Positions 24,532-33,623 of a stretch of DNA of 64,000 nt are shown here, one piece after another. Positions within the stretch are counted from its first letter, which is position 1, and each line of letters starts with the position of its first letter. This stretch comes from Reyranella sp. (GTDB lineage Bacteria > Pseudomonadota > Alphaproteobacteria > Reyranellales > Reyranellaceae): assembly GCF_004297405.1 (NCBI RefSeq), contig NZ_SCVC01000012.1, positions 1 to 64,000 of the forward strand, written 5' to 3'. The notes below the pieces were generated by a model. The model was given only the letters and a program-made list of their open reading frames with translations, searched no databases and was not told the origin of the DNA. The position numbers and the translations under genes were made by a program.

Positions 24532-26984
24532 TGGCTGCCACCTTTCCGACCCAGGCTCGGGTCGTCATCGTCGGCGGCGGCATCATGGGCTGCTCGACGG
24601 CCTACCACCTCGCCAAGCTCGGGTGGAAGGACGTGGTACTGCTGGAGCAGGGGCGGCTGAGCGGCGGTACGACCTGGCATGCGGCGGGGCTCGTCGGCCA
24701 GTTGCGCAGCTACCAGAACCTGACCCGCCTCATCCGCTACAGCACCGAGCTTTACTCGAAGCTCGAAGCTGAAACGGGGCTCGCCACCGGCTGGAAGCAG
24801 TGCGGCTCGCTCTCCGTCGCGCGCACCGAGGAGCGCATGGTGCTGTTGCGGCGTTCCGCTGCGATGGCCAATGCCCAGGGTGTCACCTGCGAGCCGCTGA
24901 CGCCCAAGCAGGCTGGGGAGAAATACCCGATCATGCGCACCGACGACCTCGTCGGCGCCGTGTGGCTGCCGGGCGACGGGAAGGCCAACCCGGCCGACAT
25001 CACCCAGGCGCTGGCCAAGGGTGCGCGCAACGGCGGTGTACGCATCTTCGAGAAGGTGCGGGTCACGGACGTCGACACGAAGGACGGCCGCGTCACCGGT
25101 GTGCAGACGACCGAGGGGCCAATCACGGCCGAGATCGTGGTCAACTGTGCGGGCCAGTGGGCGCGCCAGCTCGGCCGCAAGGTCGGTGTCACCGTGCCGC
25201 TCTATTCCTGTGAGCACATGTACATCGTCACCGAGAAGATGGAGGGCGTGCCGCGCGACCTGCCGGTGATGCGCGATCCCGACGGCTACATCTACTTCAA
25301 GGAAGAGGTCGGCGGTCTCCTGATGGGCGGCTTCGAGCCCGAAGCCAAGCCCTGGAACAAGGATATCATTCCCGACGATTTCGAGTTCGGCATGCTGCCG
25401 GACGACTGGGACCAGTTCCAGATCCTGATGGACAATGCACTGATCCGCGTCCCGGCGCTGGAGAAGACCGGCATCAAGACCTTCATGAACGGGCCGGAGA
25501 GCTTTACGCCGGACCTCAACTACATCCTGGGCGAGGCGCCGCAGGTCCGTGGCTTCTTCGTCGGGGCGGGCTTCAATTCGATGGGCATCGCGAGTTCCGG
25601 CGGCGCCGGCATGGCGCTTGCCGAATGGATCGTGGCCGGCGAACCGACGATGGACCTGTGGCCGGTCGACATCCGCCGCTTCGCGAACTTCCATGGCAAC
25701 GATGCGTGGCTGCGCGAGCGGGTCAGCGAGACCTTGGGCCTGCATTACAAGATGTCCTGGCCGCAGCGCGAGCAGGAGAGTGGCCGGCCGTTCCGCCGTT
25801 CGCCGCTCTACGATCGGCTGAAGGCGCGTGGCGCGTGGTTTGGCAACAAGATGGGCTGGGAGCGGCCCAACTGGTTCGCAGGTATCGGCAAGACGCCGGA
25901 CATGCAATACGGCTGGGCCCGCGGTGCCTGGTTCGATGCGGTTGCGGCCGAGCATCGCGCAACACGCGAGGGCGTGACGGTGGTCGACGAGACCTCGTTC
26001 GGCAAGATCCTGGTGCAAGGACGCGATGCCGAGGCAGCCCTGCAACAGCTTTGCGCCAACGATGTCGCCTTGCCGGTGGGGCACACTGCCTACACGGGCG
26101 CGCTGAACGCGCGGGGCACTTTCGAGAGCGACTTCACCGTGGCGCGACTGGCGCGCGACAAATTCCTGATCATCACCGGCTCGGCCCAGCCGACGCGCGA
26201 CATGGATTGGCTGGGACGCAACCTGTCGGCCGACGCGCATGTCGTGCTGACGGATGTGACATCCGCCTGGACGGTGCTGTCGGTGATGGGGCCGAAGAGC
26301 CGCGCGCTCCTGCAGAAGGTGAGCCGGGCCGATTTCTCCAACGAGGGCTTCCCCTTCGCGGCGATCCGCGAGATCGGCGTCGGCTACGCCACGGTGCTGG
26401 CGGCGCGTCGCACCTACATGGGCGAGCTGGGTTGGGAACTTTATGTGCCGGTCGAGTTTGCCGCGACGGTGTTCGAGACCCTGCATGAGGCAGGTGCCGA
26501 GTTCGGTCTGCGCGATGCCGGCTATTACGCAGTCGAAGGCCTGCGCCTGGAGAAGGGCTATCGCGCCTGGGGGCGCGAGCTGACGCCGGACGACACGCCG
26601 TTCCAGGCGGGTCTCGGCTGGGCCGTGAAGCTCGACAAGCCCGGCGGCTTCATCGGCCAGAAGGCGCTGGTCGAGGCGAAAGGCAAGCCGCTGACGCGGC
26701 GGCTGGTGTCGGTGGTGCTCGAGGATGGCGAGCCGCTGCTCTGGGGTGGCGAGGCCCTTCTGCGTGATGGAGCGCCGGTGGGCGATCTTACCTCGGCCGC
26801 CTATGGCCACACGATCGGCGCTGCGCTCGGGCTGGGCTACGTGAAGCGCACGGACGGTTCGGCAATCGACGCCGCGTGGCTGGAGGCCGGCCGGTTCGAG
26901 ATCGACCTTGCCGGCACGCGGCTCAAAGCCAAGGTCTCGTTGCGGCCGCCCTACGACCCCGCCGGAGCTCGCATCAAAGTCTGA
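24531..26984 (+). CDS. Dimethylglycine/sarcosine dehydrogenase-like FAD enzyme with aminomethyltransferase domain
   Basis: ATG 24531 overlaps the upstream TGA and gives 817 residues, the normal size for this family. Order of domains: FAD-binding DAO domain with GGGIMG at 15-20 and a GGTTWHAAGLVGQL motif where the flavin-linking His is expected in DMGDH-type proteins; a short FAO_M linker (about 370-430); then glycine-cleavage T-protein domain and its C-terminal barrel. Family members oxidatively demethylate dimethylglycine or sarcosine and pass the one-carbon unit to tetrahydrofolate. Its last 34 bp overlap the convergent Na/Pi transporter gene. Confidence 0.88.
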   Translation: MAATFPTQARVVIVGGGIMGCSTAYHLAKLGWKDVVLLEQGRLSGGTTWHAAGLVGQLRSYQNLTRLIRYSTELYSKLEAETGLATGWKQCGSLSVARTEERMVLLRRSAAMANAQGVTCEPLTPKQAGEKYPIMRTDDLVGAVWLPGDGKANPADITQALAKGARNGGVRIFEKVRVTDVDTKDGRVTGVQTTEGPITAEIVVNCAGQWARQLGRKVGVTVPLYSCEHMYIVTEKMEGVPRDLPVMRDPDGYIYFKEEVGGLLMGGFEPEAKPWNKDIIPDDFEFGMLPDDWDQFQILMDNALIRVPALEKTGIKTFMNGPESFTPDLNYILGEAPQVRGFFVGAGFNSMGIASSGGAGMALAEWIVAGEPTMDLWPVDIRRFANFHGNDAWLRERVSETLGLHYKMSWPQREQESGRPFRRSPLYDRLKARGAWFGNKMGWERPNWFAGIGKTPDMQYGWARGAWFDAVAAEHRATREGVTVVDETSFGKILVQGRDAEAALQQLCANDVALPVGHTAYTGALNARGTFESDFTVARLARDKFLIITGSAQPTRDMDWLGRNLSADAHVVLTDVTSAWTVLSVMGPKSRALLQKVSRADFSNEGFPFAAIREIGVGYATVLAARRTYMGELGWELYVPVEFAATVFETLHEAGAEFGLRDAGYYAVEGLRLEKGYRAWGRELTPDDTPFQAGLGWAVKLDKPGGFIGQKALVEAKGKPLTRRLVSVVLEDGEPLLWGGEALLRDGAPVGDLTSAAYGHTIGAALGLGYVKRTDGSAIDAAWLEAGRFEIDLAGTRLKAKVSLRPPYDPAGARIKV

Positions 26985-28633
26985 TCGGAGGGTTTGAGGC
27001 GGGTTTCGGCCAGTTCGCCGGCCGCCTCGAGGATGGGATAGGCCACCGTCGTCAGATGGCCGTTGATGCGCTTCAGGTCGCGGATCACATCCATGTGGAT
27101 CGAGCTGGTCTCGATGGATTCCGGCCGGCCTTCGCGCAAGCGTGCGAAGTGGCTGTCGCCGGCATGCATCTCCGCTTCACGCATGGATGTCTTCTCGGCC
27201 ACCAGGCGGCGGGCCAATGTGATGTCGCGGGTCGTGAAGACGTTCAGGGCCAGTCGCAGGTTTTCAAGAACCCGGGCATGGAAAGCGCGCAGCTCCGCGG
27301 TGCCTTCGGCGGAGAAGGAATAGCGGTTCTTGATCTTCTTGGTGGCGAGTTCCATCAGGTTCTTGTCGATGATGTCGCCGACATGCTCGAGGTTCGTGGT
27401 GAAGGTCAGGATCTCGACGTAGCGACGGCCGTCCTCCTCACCAAGTTCATTGCGTGAGGTCTGGACGAGGTAGAGCTTGATGGCTTCGTAGAGGTGATCG
27501 ACGGCGTCGTCGGCGGCCTCGATCGCCTTCACCGCCCGGGCGTCGTTGTTTTCCAGGGCGTCCATGGTCTGGCGCAGCATGTCGGCAACCTTGTCGCCGA
27601 GATTGAGTGTTTCGCGCATGGCGCAGGCCAGCGCTTCGGCGGGCGTGTCGAGCACGTTGGGGTCGAGATGGCGCGGCCGGCCGGGATCGTCGGCCTGAGG
27701 CCGGGAGGGCACCAGCCGCCGGCAGAGCGCGGCCAGCGGGTCATTCAGCGGCAGGAAGACGATGGCCGCCACCAGGCTGAAGGCGGTGTGGAAATTCACT
27801 AGCAGCCGCGCCGGGGCGGGATCGATGAATGCCAGCCAATGGTGAATCGGCCCGAGGAAGCACAGCAATCCGGCCCCGATCACGACACGCGTGATCAGAT
27901 TGCCGAGAGGCACGCGGCGTGCGTCGACATCGGTCGTCGACTGGTCGAAATAGGGCGCAATCGCGCCGCCGATATTGGCGCCGATGATCAGGGCGAGGCC
28001 GAGCTTGGGTTCGATGATGCCGCTGCTGGCAAACGACATGACCAGCAGCACCGACGACAGACTGGAATGCACGAACCAGGTCGCTGCGGCGGCGAAGACG
28101 ACCGCCAGCACATACTCGTCCTGCAGGCCCGAGAGCACGGCGACGAAGGCTGGCGAAGCACGCAGCGGCGCGGCGGCCGCTTCCAGCAGATGCAGTGACA
28201 GCAACATCAGGCCGAGACCGATCGCGACGCGGCCGAGATGGCGGGCCTTGTCCGAGCTGTTCGACAGGAAGGCGATGACGCCGACGGCGATCATGAACGG
28301 CGACACCCAGCCTAGGTTGAACGACAGGACCTGGGCGGTGAGGGTGGTGCCGACATTGGCGCCCAGCATGACGGCGAGTGCGATCGACAGCGGGATGAGT
28401 CCACGGCTGGCAAACGAGGCCAGCAGCAGCGCCGTCGCCGTGCTCGACTGCAGGATGCCGGTGAGGCCGACGCCGCCGGCAAAGGCGGTGAACCGGTTAC
28501 GGGCGCAGGCGCTGATCGCGCGGCGCAGAGTGGCGCCGAACGCGCGCGTGAGCCCCGTGCGGACCATGCGGACGCCCCAGAGCAGCAGGCAGACGCTGCC
28601 CAGCACATTCAGAACTGTGTCGACACCTTGCAT
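26951..28633 (-). CDS. Na+/phosphate cotransporter family protein with PhoU-like C-terminal domain
   Basis: The protein of 560 residues has an inverted pair of Na/Pi-cotransporter repeats, each with a serine-rich loop: GILQSSTATALL with AVMLGANVGTTLTA, and FVHSSLSSVLLVM with LALIIGANIGGAI. A C-terminal helical region of about 220 residues resembles PhoU (ETLNLGDKVADMLRQTM; LEHVGDIIDKNLMELA). It probably moves phosphate with sodium. Lying next to the phosphonate-degrading genes, which release phosphate, it could manage the phosphate produced, although it faces away from them and may be independent. Confidence 0.88.
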   Translation of the reverse strand: MQGVDTVLNVLGSVCLLLWGVRMVRTGLTRAFGATLRRAISACARNRFTAFAGGVGLTGILQSSTATALLLASFASRGLIPLSIALAVMLGANVGTTLTAQVLSFNLGWVSPFMIAVGVIAFLSNSSDKARHLGRVAIGLGLMLLSLHLLEAAAAPLRASPAFVAVLSGLQDEYVLAVVFAAAATWFVHSSLSSVLLVMSFASSGIIEPKLGLALIIGANIGGAIAPYFDQSTTDVDARRVPLGNLITRVVIGAGLLCFLGPIHHWLAFIDPAPARLLVNFHTAFSLVAAIVFLPLNDPLAALCRRLVPSRPQADDPGRPRHLDPNVLDTPAEALACAMRETLNLGDKVADMLRQTMDALENNDARAVKAIEAADDAVDHLYEAIKLYLVQTSRNELGEEDGRRYVEILTFTTNLEHVGDIIDKNLMELATKKIKNRYSFSAEGTAELRAFHARVLENLRLALNVFTTRDITLARRLVAEKTSMREAEMHAGDSHFARLREGRPESIETSSIHMDVIRDLKRINGHLTTVAYPILEAAGELAETRLKPSDQTLMRAPAGS

Positions 28634-28688
28634 GATCGCCGAACCCTACGCCTCGCTCTCTCGATGTTAAAGTTTTTTGACTTATTTG

Positions 28689-29555
28689 TTACGAGGCGAG
28701 CTTGCTCGCTTCGTCCATGAAGGCCCGGACCAGCGCGACACGGCGGCGTTCCTGAAGGCACACTGCATATTCGGCCACGGCAAGATCACGATCGGCGATG
28801 ACGATGCGGCGAAAGCGGCGGTCTTCGCCAAGTTCGCTCGCGAAGACTGCACCGATGCCGAAGCCGGCGGCCACGGCCTCACGCACGCCTTCGCGTGTCT
28901 GAACCTCGACGATGGACGCCGGCCTGATATCGGCGGCAGCCATCGCCTGTTCAAGCACTTCGCGTGTAATCGAGCCGCGCTCGCGCAGGACCAGTTCCTC
29001 CCCGGCGAGAGCGGCAAGGGGCGTGCGGCCACGTCGGGAGAGCGGATGGCGCGCCGGTACGAAAAGCACCACACGGTCCGTGCGCAGGCGCACTGTATGG
29101 AGCCGCGGATCGGAGATGCTCTTGGCCATCACCGCGACATCGGCCTCGTGGCGCAGCAGGCGCTCCAGCACACCGGCGGAATTATCGATGGAGAGCGCAA
29201 AGGTGAGCCCGCCGGCCCGTTTGCGCAGCGCGCCCATGATCGGCACGACGTGGTGGGCGGAGTCCGCGGCGATGCGCAAATGCCCACGCACCAGCGCCTG
29301 CTCGCCGGCCAGCAACGCCTGGGCTTCGTCCTGTACGGCGAAGAGGCGCGTCGTGATGCCGTGCAGTTGGCGGCCGGTCTCGGTTGGCGTCACGTTGCGG
29401 CTCTTTCGGTCGAACAGGCGCACGCCATAACCCTTTTCGAGCGCGGTCACTTGGCCCGACAGGTTGGGCTGGCTGAGGCCGGAGGCGCGGGCGGCAGCCG
29501 AGAAGGAGCCGGCCTCGGCGACGAGATGGAAGGCGCGAAGCTGGGTGGGTGTCAT
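28689..29555 (-). CDS. LysR-family regulator, probably of the AEP genes
   Basis: Start ATG 29555 gives 288 residues with a classic N-terminal LysR helix-turn-helix (MTPTQLRAFHLVAEAGSFSA; LSQPNLSGQVTALEK) and a substrate-binding domain (LRIAADSAHHVVPIMGAL onward). A longer frame to 29720 runs over phnW and its promoter, so it is rejected. It is divergent from phnW with a 73-bp intergenic region that contains one copy of the 39-bp element described below. The position is typical for an activator of the divergent operon; the effector is likely AEP or a pathway intermediate. Confidence 0.85.
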   Translation of the reverse strand: MTPTQLRAFHLVAEAGSFSAAARASGLSQPNLSGQVTALEKGYGVRLFDRKSRNVTPTETGRQLHGITTRLFAVQDEAQALLAGEQALVRGHLRIAADSAHHVVPIMGALRKRAGGLTFALSIDNSAGVLERLLRHEADVAVMAKSISDPRLHTVRLRTDRVVLFVPARHPLSRRGRTPLAALAGEELVLRERGSITREVLEQAMAAADIRPASIVEVQTREGVREAVAAGFGIGAVFASELGEDRRFRRIVIADRDLAVAEYAVCLQERRRVALVRAFMDEASKLAS

Positions 29556-29567
29556 ATAGAAGAAACC

Positions 29568-29606
29568 GATAGGTAGCATATGGAATATATACTGGACGGA
29601 TAGAAA
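29568..29606 (+). promoter_or_regulatory. Copy 1 of the 39-bp AEP regulon element (phnW promoter region)
   Basis: This stretch between the divergent LysR gene and phnW matches 41782-41820 at 35 of 39 positions. It opens with GATAGGT and contains the unbroken core AATATATACTGG followed by ACGGATAGAAA. TATACT at 29588-29593 would serve as a -10 hexamer, placing a start near 29600, 29 bases before ATG 29629. No TTGACA is present, as expected for an activator-dependent promoter. Confidence 0.75.
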
Positions 29607-29628
29607 GAGCGAGCCGATCATTGAGCTC

Positions 29629-30780
29629 ATGACGACCCCGAAAGCCTCTTCCGAAACCGGCGATCCGCTGCTGCTGACGCCCGGTCCGCTTACCACCTCG
29701 GCCAGTGTGAAGCAGGCCATGGTCCACGACTGGGGCTCACGCGATCAGGGCTTCATCGCCATCAATAAGATGGTGCTGGAGAAGATCGTCGAACTGGCCG
29801 GAGCGCAGGACACCCATGTCACCGTGCCGGTACAGGGATCGGGGACCTTCGCCGTCGAGGCGATGATCACGTCGTTCGTACCGAAGACGGGCAAGCTCCT
29901 GGTCGTCATCAATGGCGCCTATGGCCAGCGTGCCAAGAAGATCGCCGAGATCGCGGGTCGCGGCGTCGCGACCTACGAGACGCCCGAGGATACGCCGCCC
30001 GATCTCGCCAAGCTCGAAGCGATGCTGGTGGCCGACAAGGCGATCACCCACGTCTTCGCAGTCCATTGCGAGACGACCTCGGGCATTCTCAACCCCATCG
30101 TTGAAATTGGAGCGCTTGTCGCCAGGCAGGGCCGCCGCCTGCTCGTTGATTCCATGTCGGCGTTTGGGGCCCTCGAGATCGACGCGCGCCAGGTGCCTTA
30201 CGATGCGCTGGCGGCCTCGTCGAACAAGTGCCTCGAAGGCGTGCCTGGTCTGGGCTTCGTCATCTGCCGCAAGGAGGCGCTGGCCGAGTGCAAGGGCAAT
30301 GCGACGACCCTGGTGCTCGACCTGTTCGACCAGGCTGAGGGTTTCGCCAAGACCGGTCAGTATCGCTTCACACCGCCAATCCACGTCATCGTGGCGCTGG
30401 GCAAGGCGATCGAGGAGCACGCGGCCGAAGGCGGCGTGGCGGGCCGCGGCAAGCGTTATCGCGACAATGCCAAGGTGCTGATCGACGGCATGCGCGCCAT
30501 GGGCTTCCGCACGCTTCTCAGCGACCGGCTGCAGGCGCCGATCATCATCACCTTCCACATGCCGACCGATCCCAAGTTCGTCTTCCAGCGCTTCTATGAC
30601 GGGCTGAAGGACCGCGGCTATGTGATCTATCCGGGCAAGCTCACGGTGGCGGATTCCTTCCGCATGGGCTGCATTGGCCGGCTGTATCCTGAGCACATGA
30701 AGGGCGCTCTCGCGGCCGTACGCGAAGTGCTCGACGAGATGCGCGTTACCAACGGCGGCCCGGCACTGGCGGCCGAGTAG
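29629..30780 (+). CDS. phnW: 2-aminoethylphosphonate--pyruvate transaminase
   Basis: The 383-residue protein has PhnW hallmarks: LLLTPGPLTTS and DWGSRDQGF at the N-terminus, VHCETTSGILNP in the middle and the PLP lysine in SSNKCLEGVPG. It is a fold-type I aminotransferase converting 2-aminoethylphosphonate and pyruvate into phosphonoacetaldehyde and alanine. The two following genes encode PhnA and PhnY, so the aldehyde is oxidised rather than cleaved by phosphonoacetaldehyde hydrolase (PhnX), which is absent. The gene lies directly downstream of the 39-bp element and divergent from the LysR gene. Confidence 0.93.
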   Translation: MTTPKASSETGDPLLLTPGPLTTSASVKQAMVHDWGSRDQGFIAINKMVLEKIVELAGAQDTHVTVPVQGSGTFAVEAMITSFVPKTGKLLVVINGAYGQRAKKIAEIAGRGVATYETPEDTPPDLAKLEAMLVADKAITHVFAVHCETTSGILNPIVEIGALVARQGRRLLVDSMSAFGALEIDARQVPYDALAASSNKCLEGVPGLGFVICRKEALAECKGNATTLVLDLFDQAEGFAKTGQYRFTPPIHVIVALGKAIEEHAAEGGVAGRGKRYRDNAKVLIDGMRAMGFRTLLSDRLQAPIIITFHMPTDPKFVFQRFYDGLKDRGYVIYPGKLTVADSFRMGCIGRLYPEHMKGALAAVREVLDEMRVTNGGPALAAE

Positions 30781-30792
30781 GGAGTTAACAAG

Positions 30793-32058
30793 ATGGCGCC
30801 TGATAGTCTGAACACCACCGGTGGCGAGATCGCCGTCAACGGCCGCCGCTATCGTCTCCCGAAGGAGCCCGTCGTCATAGTCTGCGTCGATGGGTCGGAG
30901 CCGGGCTATATCGAGTGCGCCGTCGAGGCGGGGCAGGCGCCCTGGTTCGCCAAGGTACTCAAAAATGGCGCCAACCTCGCGGGCGACTGCGTGGTGCCGT
31001 CCTTCACCAATCCGAACAACCTCTCGATCGTCACCGGCCGGCCGCCGGAAGTGCACGGCATTTGCGGCAACTACTTCCTCGATCCCGAGACGGGCAAGGA
31101 AGTGATGATGAACGATCCCAAGTTCCTGCGCGTCGAGACGCTGTTTCCGGCTTTCCAGCGCGCCGGCTGCCGCATCGCCGTCGTCACGGCCAAGGACAAG
31201 CTGCGCGGTCTGCTGGGCAAGGGCCTGGAGCTGGGCGCGGGCAAGGCCTGCGCCTTCTCCTCGGAGAAGTCGGACAAGGCCACCCTGGCCGAGAACGGCA
31301 TCGACAAGGTGAACGAGCTGGTCGGCATGGGCGTGCCCGATGTCTACAGCGCCGGCCTCTCGGAGTTCGTGTTCGCGGCGGGCGTGAAGATCATGGAACG
31401 CGATCGGCCGGAGATCATGTATCTCTCGACGACCGACTACATCCAGCACAAGCACGCGCCCGGCACCCCGGTCGCCAATGCCTTCTACGCCATGATGGAC
31501 GGCTACCTGGCCAAGCTCGACGCGATGGGCTGCACCATCGTGGTCACCGCCGACCACGGCATGAACGCCAAGTTCGGCAGCGATGGCCAGCCCGACGTGA
31601 TCTACCTGCAGGACGTGTTCGACGGTTGGCTCGGCAAGGACAAGGCACGCGTGATCCTGCCGATCACCGATCCCTATGTCGTGCATCACGGCGCATTGGG
31701 TTCCTTCGCCGTCGTCTATCTGCCGCAGGGCACGACGGCCGCTGAAGCTGCCGCGAAGCTCAAGGCGATGCCGGGTATCGAGACCGCGCTCACCAAGGAA
31801 GAGGCGGCTGCCCGCTTCGAGTTGCCGGCAGACCGTCTCGGCGACCTGATCGTGGTCTCGACCAAGCACAAGGTGCTGGGAACGTCGGCCGCGCGCCACG
31901 ATCTTTCGGGGCTCACCGAACCGTTGCGCAGCCATGGCGGCATTTCGGAACAGCGCGTGCCGGTGATCTGCAATCGCAAACTGGCCGACGGCGCGGCTGC
32001 CTCAAAGCGCTGGCGCAACTTCGACGCCTTCGATCTCGCCCTCAACCTCGTCGCCTGA
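30793..32058 (+). CDS. phnA: Phosphonoacetate hydrolase
   Basis: The protein of 421 residues is of the alkaline-phosphatase superfamily. CVDGSEP near the start supplies a metal aspartate (D33), VPSFTNPNN contains the nucleophilic threonine position (T72), and [13 protein letters not shown] and VTADHGMN supply the second set of metal ligands. It cleaves phosphonoacetate to acetate and phosphate, with zinc. This C-P hydrolase is unrelated to the zinc-ribbon protein that has also been called PhnA in E. coli. It starts 12 bp after phnW and is 10 bp before phnY. Confidence 0.92.
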   Translation: MAPDSLNTTGGEIAVNGRRYRLPKEPVVIVCVDGSEPGYIECAVEAGQAPWFAKVLKNGANLAGDCVVPSFTNPNNLSIVTGRPPEVHGICGNYFLDPETGKEVMMNDPKFLRVETLFPAFQRAGCRIAVVTAKDKLRGLLGKGLELGAGKACAFSSEKSDKATLAENGIDKVNELVGMGVPDVYSAGLSEFVFAAGVKIMERDRPEIMYLSTTDYIQHKHAPGTPVANAFYAMMDGYLAKLDAMGCTIVVTADHGMNAKFGSDGQPDVIYLQDVFDGWLGKDKARVILPITDPYVVHHGALGSFAVVYLPQGTTAAEAAAKLKAMPGIETALTKEEAAARFELPADRLGDLIVVSTKHKVLGTSAARHDLSGLTEPLRSHGGISEQRVPVICNRKLADGAAASKRWRNFDAFDLALNLVA

Positions 32059-32068
32059 GAGAGCATCC

Positions 32069-33523
32069 ATGGACACGATCACCCGCGCCGGCGCCGATGT
32101 CCGGCACGAGCATCTGCGCATTGCAGGCCGCAAGGTCGAGACTGGCGCGAGGCTGGAAGTGCGCTTCCCCTGGGACAATCGCCTCGTCGGCACGGTGCCG
32201 CGCGCCACGCCGGAGCTGGTGGCCGAGGCCTTCCAGATCGCGCACGACTACAAGCCTAAGCTGACGCGCTATCAGCGCCAGCAGATCCTGCTCAAAACCG
32301 CCGACCTGCTGGTCGCGCGCAAGGGGGAGCTGTCACGGCTCATCACCCTGGAGTCGGGCCTCTGCCTCAAGGACTCGCTCTACGAGGTCGGCCGCGCCTA
32401 CGACGTCTTTACGTTTGCAGGCCAGCTTTGCATGCTCGACGACGGCCAGACCTTCTCCTGCGATCTCACCCCGCACGGCAAGTCGCGCAAGATCTTCACC
32501 TTGCGCCAGCCGCTCAACGCCATCTCGGCGATCACGCCCTTCAACCATCCGCTGAACATGGTGGCGCACAAACTGGCGCCGGCCTTCGCGACCAACAATT
32601 GCGTGGTGCTGAAGCCGACGGAGCTGACGCCGCTCACGGCGCTGTTCCTCGCCGACACGCTTTACGAGGCGGGCCTGCCGCCCGAAATGCTGTCGGTCAT
32701 CACCGGCAATCCGTCCGACATCGGTGACGCCATGATCGTCGATCCGCGCGCCGATCTCGTCACCTTCACGGGCTCGGTCCGGGTCGGCAAGTACATCGCC
32801 GAGAAGGCCGGCTACAAGCGCATTGTGCTGGAGTTGGGCGGTAACGATCCGCTTATCGTCATGGAGGATGCCGACCTCGACAAGGCCGCGGAACTCGCCG
32901 TCGCCGGCGCCACCAAGAACTCGGGCCAACGCTGCACGGCCGTGAAGCGCATCCTGGTCGTGGACAAGGTGGCCGATGCCTTCGTCGAGCGGGTGCTGGC
33001 CAAGGCGAAGAAACTCAAGGCCGGCGATCCGCTCGATCCGGAGACCGACGTCGGCACAGTCATTCACGAGCGCGCGGCCACGCTGTTCCAGAACAGGGTC
33101 AGCGAAGCGGTGGCCAAGCACGGCGCCAAGCTGCTGCATGGCAATGATCGCCGCGGCGCGCTGTTCCCGCCCACCGTGGTCGATCATGTCGATCCACAGG
33201 CCGAGCTGGTGCGCGAGGAGACGTTCGGGCCTGCGATTCCGATCATCCGCGTCAAGGACATCGCCGACGCCATCCGCGTCTCCAACGGCACGGCCTACGG
33301 CCTCTCCTCGGGCGTCTGCACAGACCGGCTGGACTACATCACCCGCTTCGTCGACGAGCTGCAGGTCGGCACCGTCAATATCTGGGAAGTGCCGGGCTAT
33401 CGCATCGAAATGTCACCGTTCGGTGGCATCAAGGACTCCGGCCTTGGCTACAAGGAAGGTGTCCTGGAGGCGATGAAGAGCTTCACCAACGTGAAGACTT
33501 GGTCCTTGCCCTGGCCGGGCTAG
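32069..33523 (+). CDS. phnY: Phosphonoacetaldehyde dehydrogenase
   Basis: This aldehyde dehydrogenase superfamily protein has 484 residues. Visible catalytic parts are [11 protein letters not shown] (cofactor loop), [15 protein letters not shown], the general base glutamate in VLELGGNDP and the nucleophile cysteine in SGQRCTAVK. Its place right after phnW and phnA makes it PhnY, oxidising phosphonoacetaldehyde to phosphonoacetate with NAD+. Together the three enzymes take AEP to acetate, phosphate and alanine. The operon appears to end here: a 100-bp gap with a large inverted repeat follows. Confidence 0.9.
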   Translation: MDTITRAGADVRHEHLRIAGRKVETGARLEVRFPWDNRLVGTVPRATPELVAEAFQIAHDYKPKLTRYQRQQILLKTADLLVARKGELSRLITLESGLCLKDSLYEVGRAYDVFTFAGQLCMLDDGQTFSCDLTPHGKSRKIFTLRQPLNAISAITPFNHPLNMVAHKLAPAFATNNCVVLKPTELTPLTALFLADTLYEAGLPPEMLSVITGNPSDIGDAMIVDPRADLVTFTGSVRVGKYIAEKAGYKRIVLELGGNDPLIVMEDADLDKAAELAVAGATKNSGQRCTAVKRILVVDKVADAFVERVLAKAKKLKAGDPLDPETDVGTVIHERAATLFQNRVSEAVAKHGAKLLHGNDRRGALFPPTVVDHVDPQAELVREETFGPAIPIIRVKDIADAIRVSNGTAYGLSSGVCTDRLDYITRFVDELQVGTVNIWEVPGYRIEMSPFGGIKDSGLGYKEGVLEAMKSFTNVKTWSLPWPG

Positions 33524-33575
33524 GGACAGACCAAGTAGGGGTGCCTCGCGCTCTTGGTAGAAGCCTCTGGATTTT

Positions 33576-33617
33576 CTCCTCCAGAAAGAACATATAGAGA
33601 ACAATGTTCTGGAGGAG
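33576..33617 (+). promoter_or_regulatory. Large inverted repeat enclosing the Shine-Dalgarno of the GFA gene
   Basis: CTCCTCCAGAA (33576-33586) is perfectly complementary to TTCTGGAGGAG (33607-33617) across a 20-base spacer. An alternative inner pair, GAACAT (33588-33593) and ATGTTC (33604-33609), shares bases with the right arm. The right arm contains the GGAGGAG ribosome binding site for GTG 33624. It may act as a DNA operator or as an mRNA hairpin that hides the start site. Confidence 0.6.
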
Positions 33618-33623
33618 GAAGCC

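Noticed and set aside
24378-26810. An 810-codon open frame on the minus strand opposite the dimethylglycine-dehydrogenase-like gene
   Set aside because: It is antisense to a gene with complete family motifs, is rich in Arg/His/Gly/Ala as expected for GC-rich antisense frames, and shows no recognisable domain.
29556-29628. Extension of the LysR gene to 29720
   Set aside because: The longer frame runs through the phnW promoter and its coding start; the canonical LysR N-terminus begins at 29555. The related peptide seen at 41841 on the minus strand only reflects the shared 39-bp DNA element.
29737-31935. A 732-codon minus-strand open frame opposite phnW and phnA
   Set aside because: It covers two well-supported genes on the plus strand and has no motif of its own; a codon-bias artefact.
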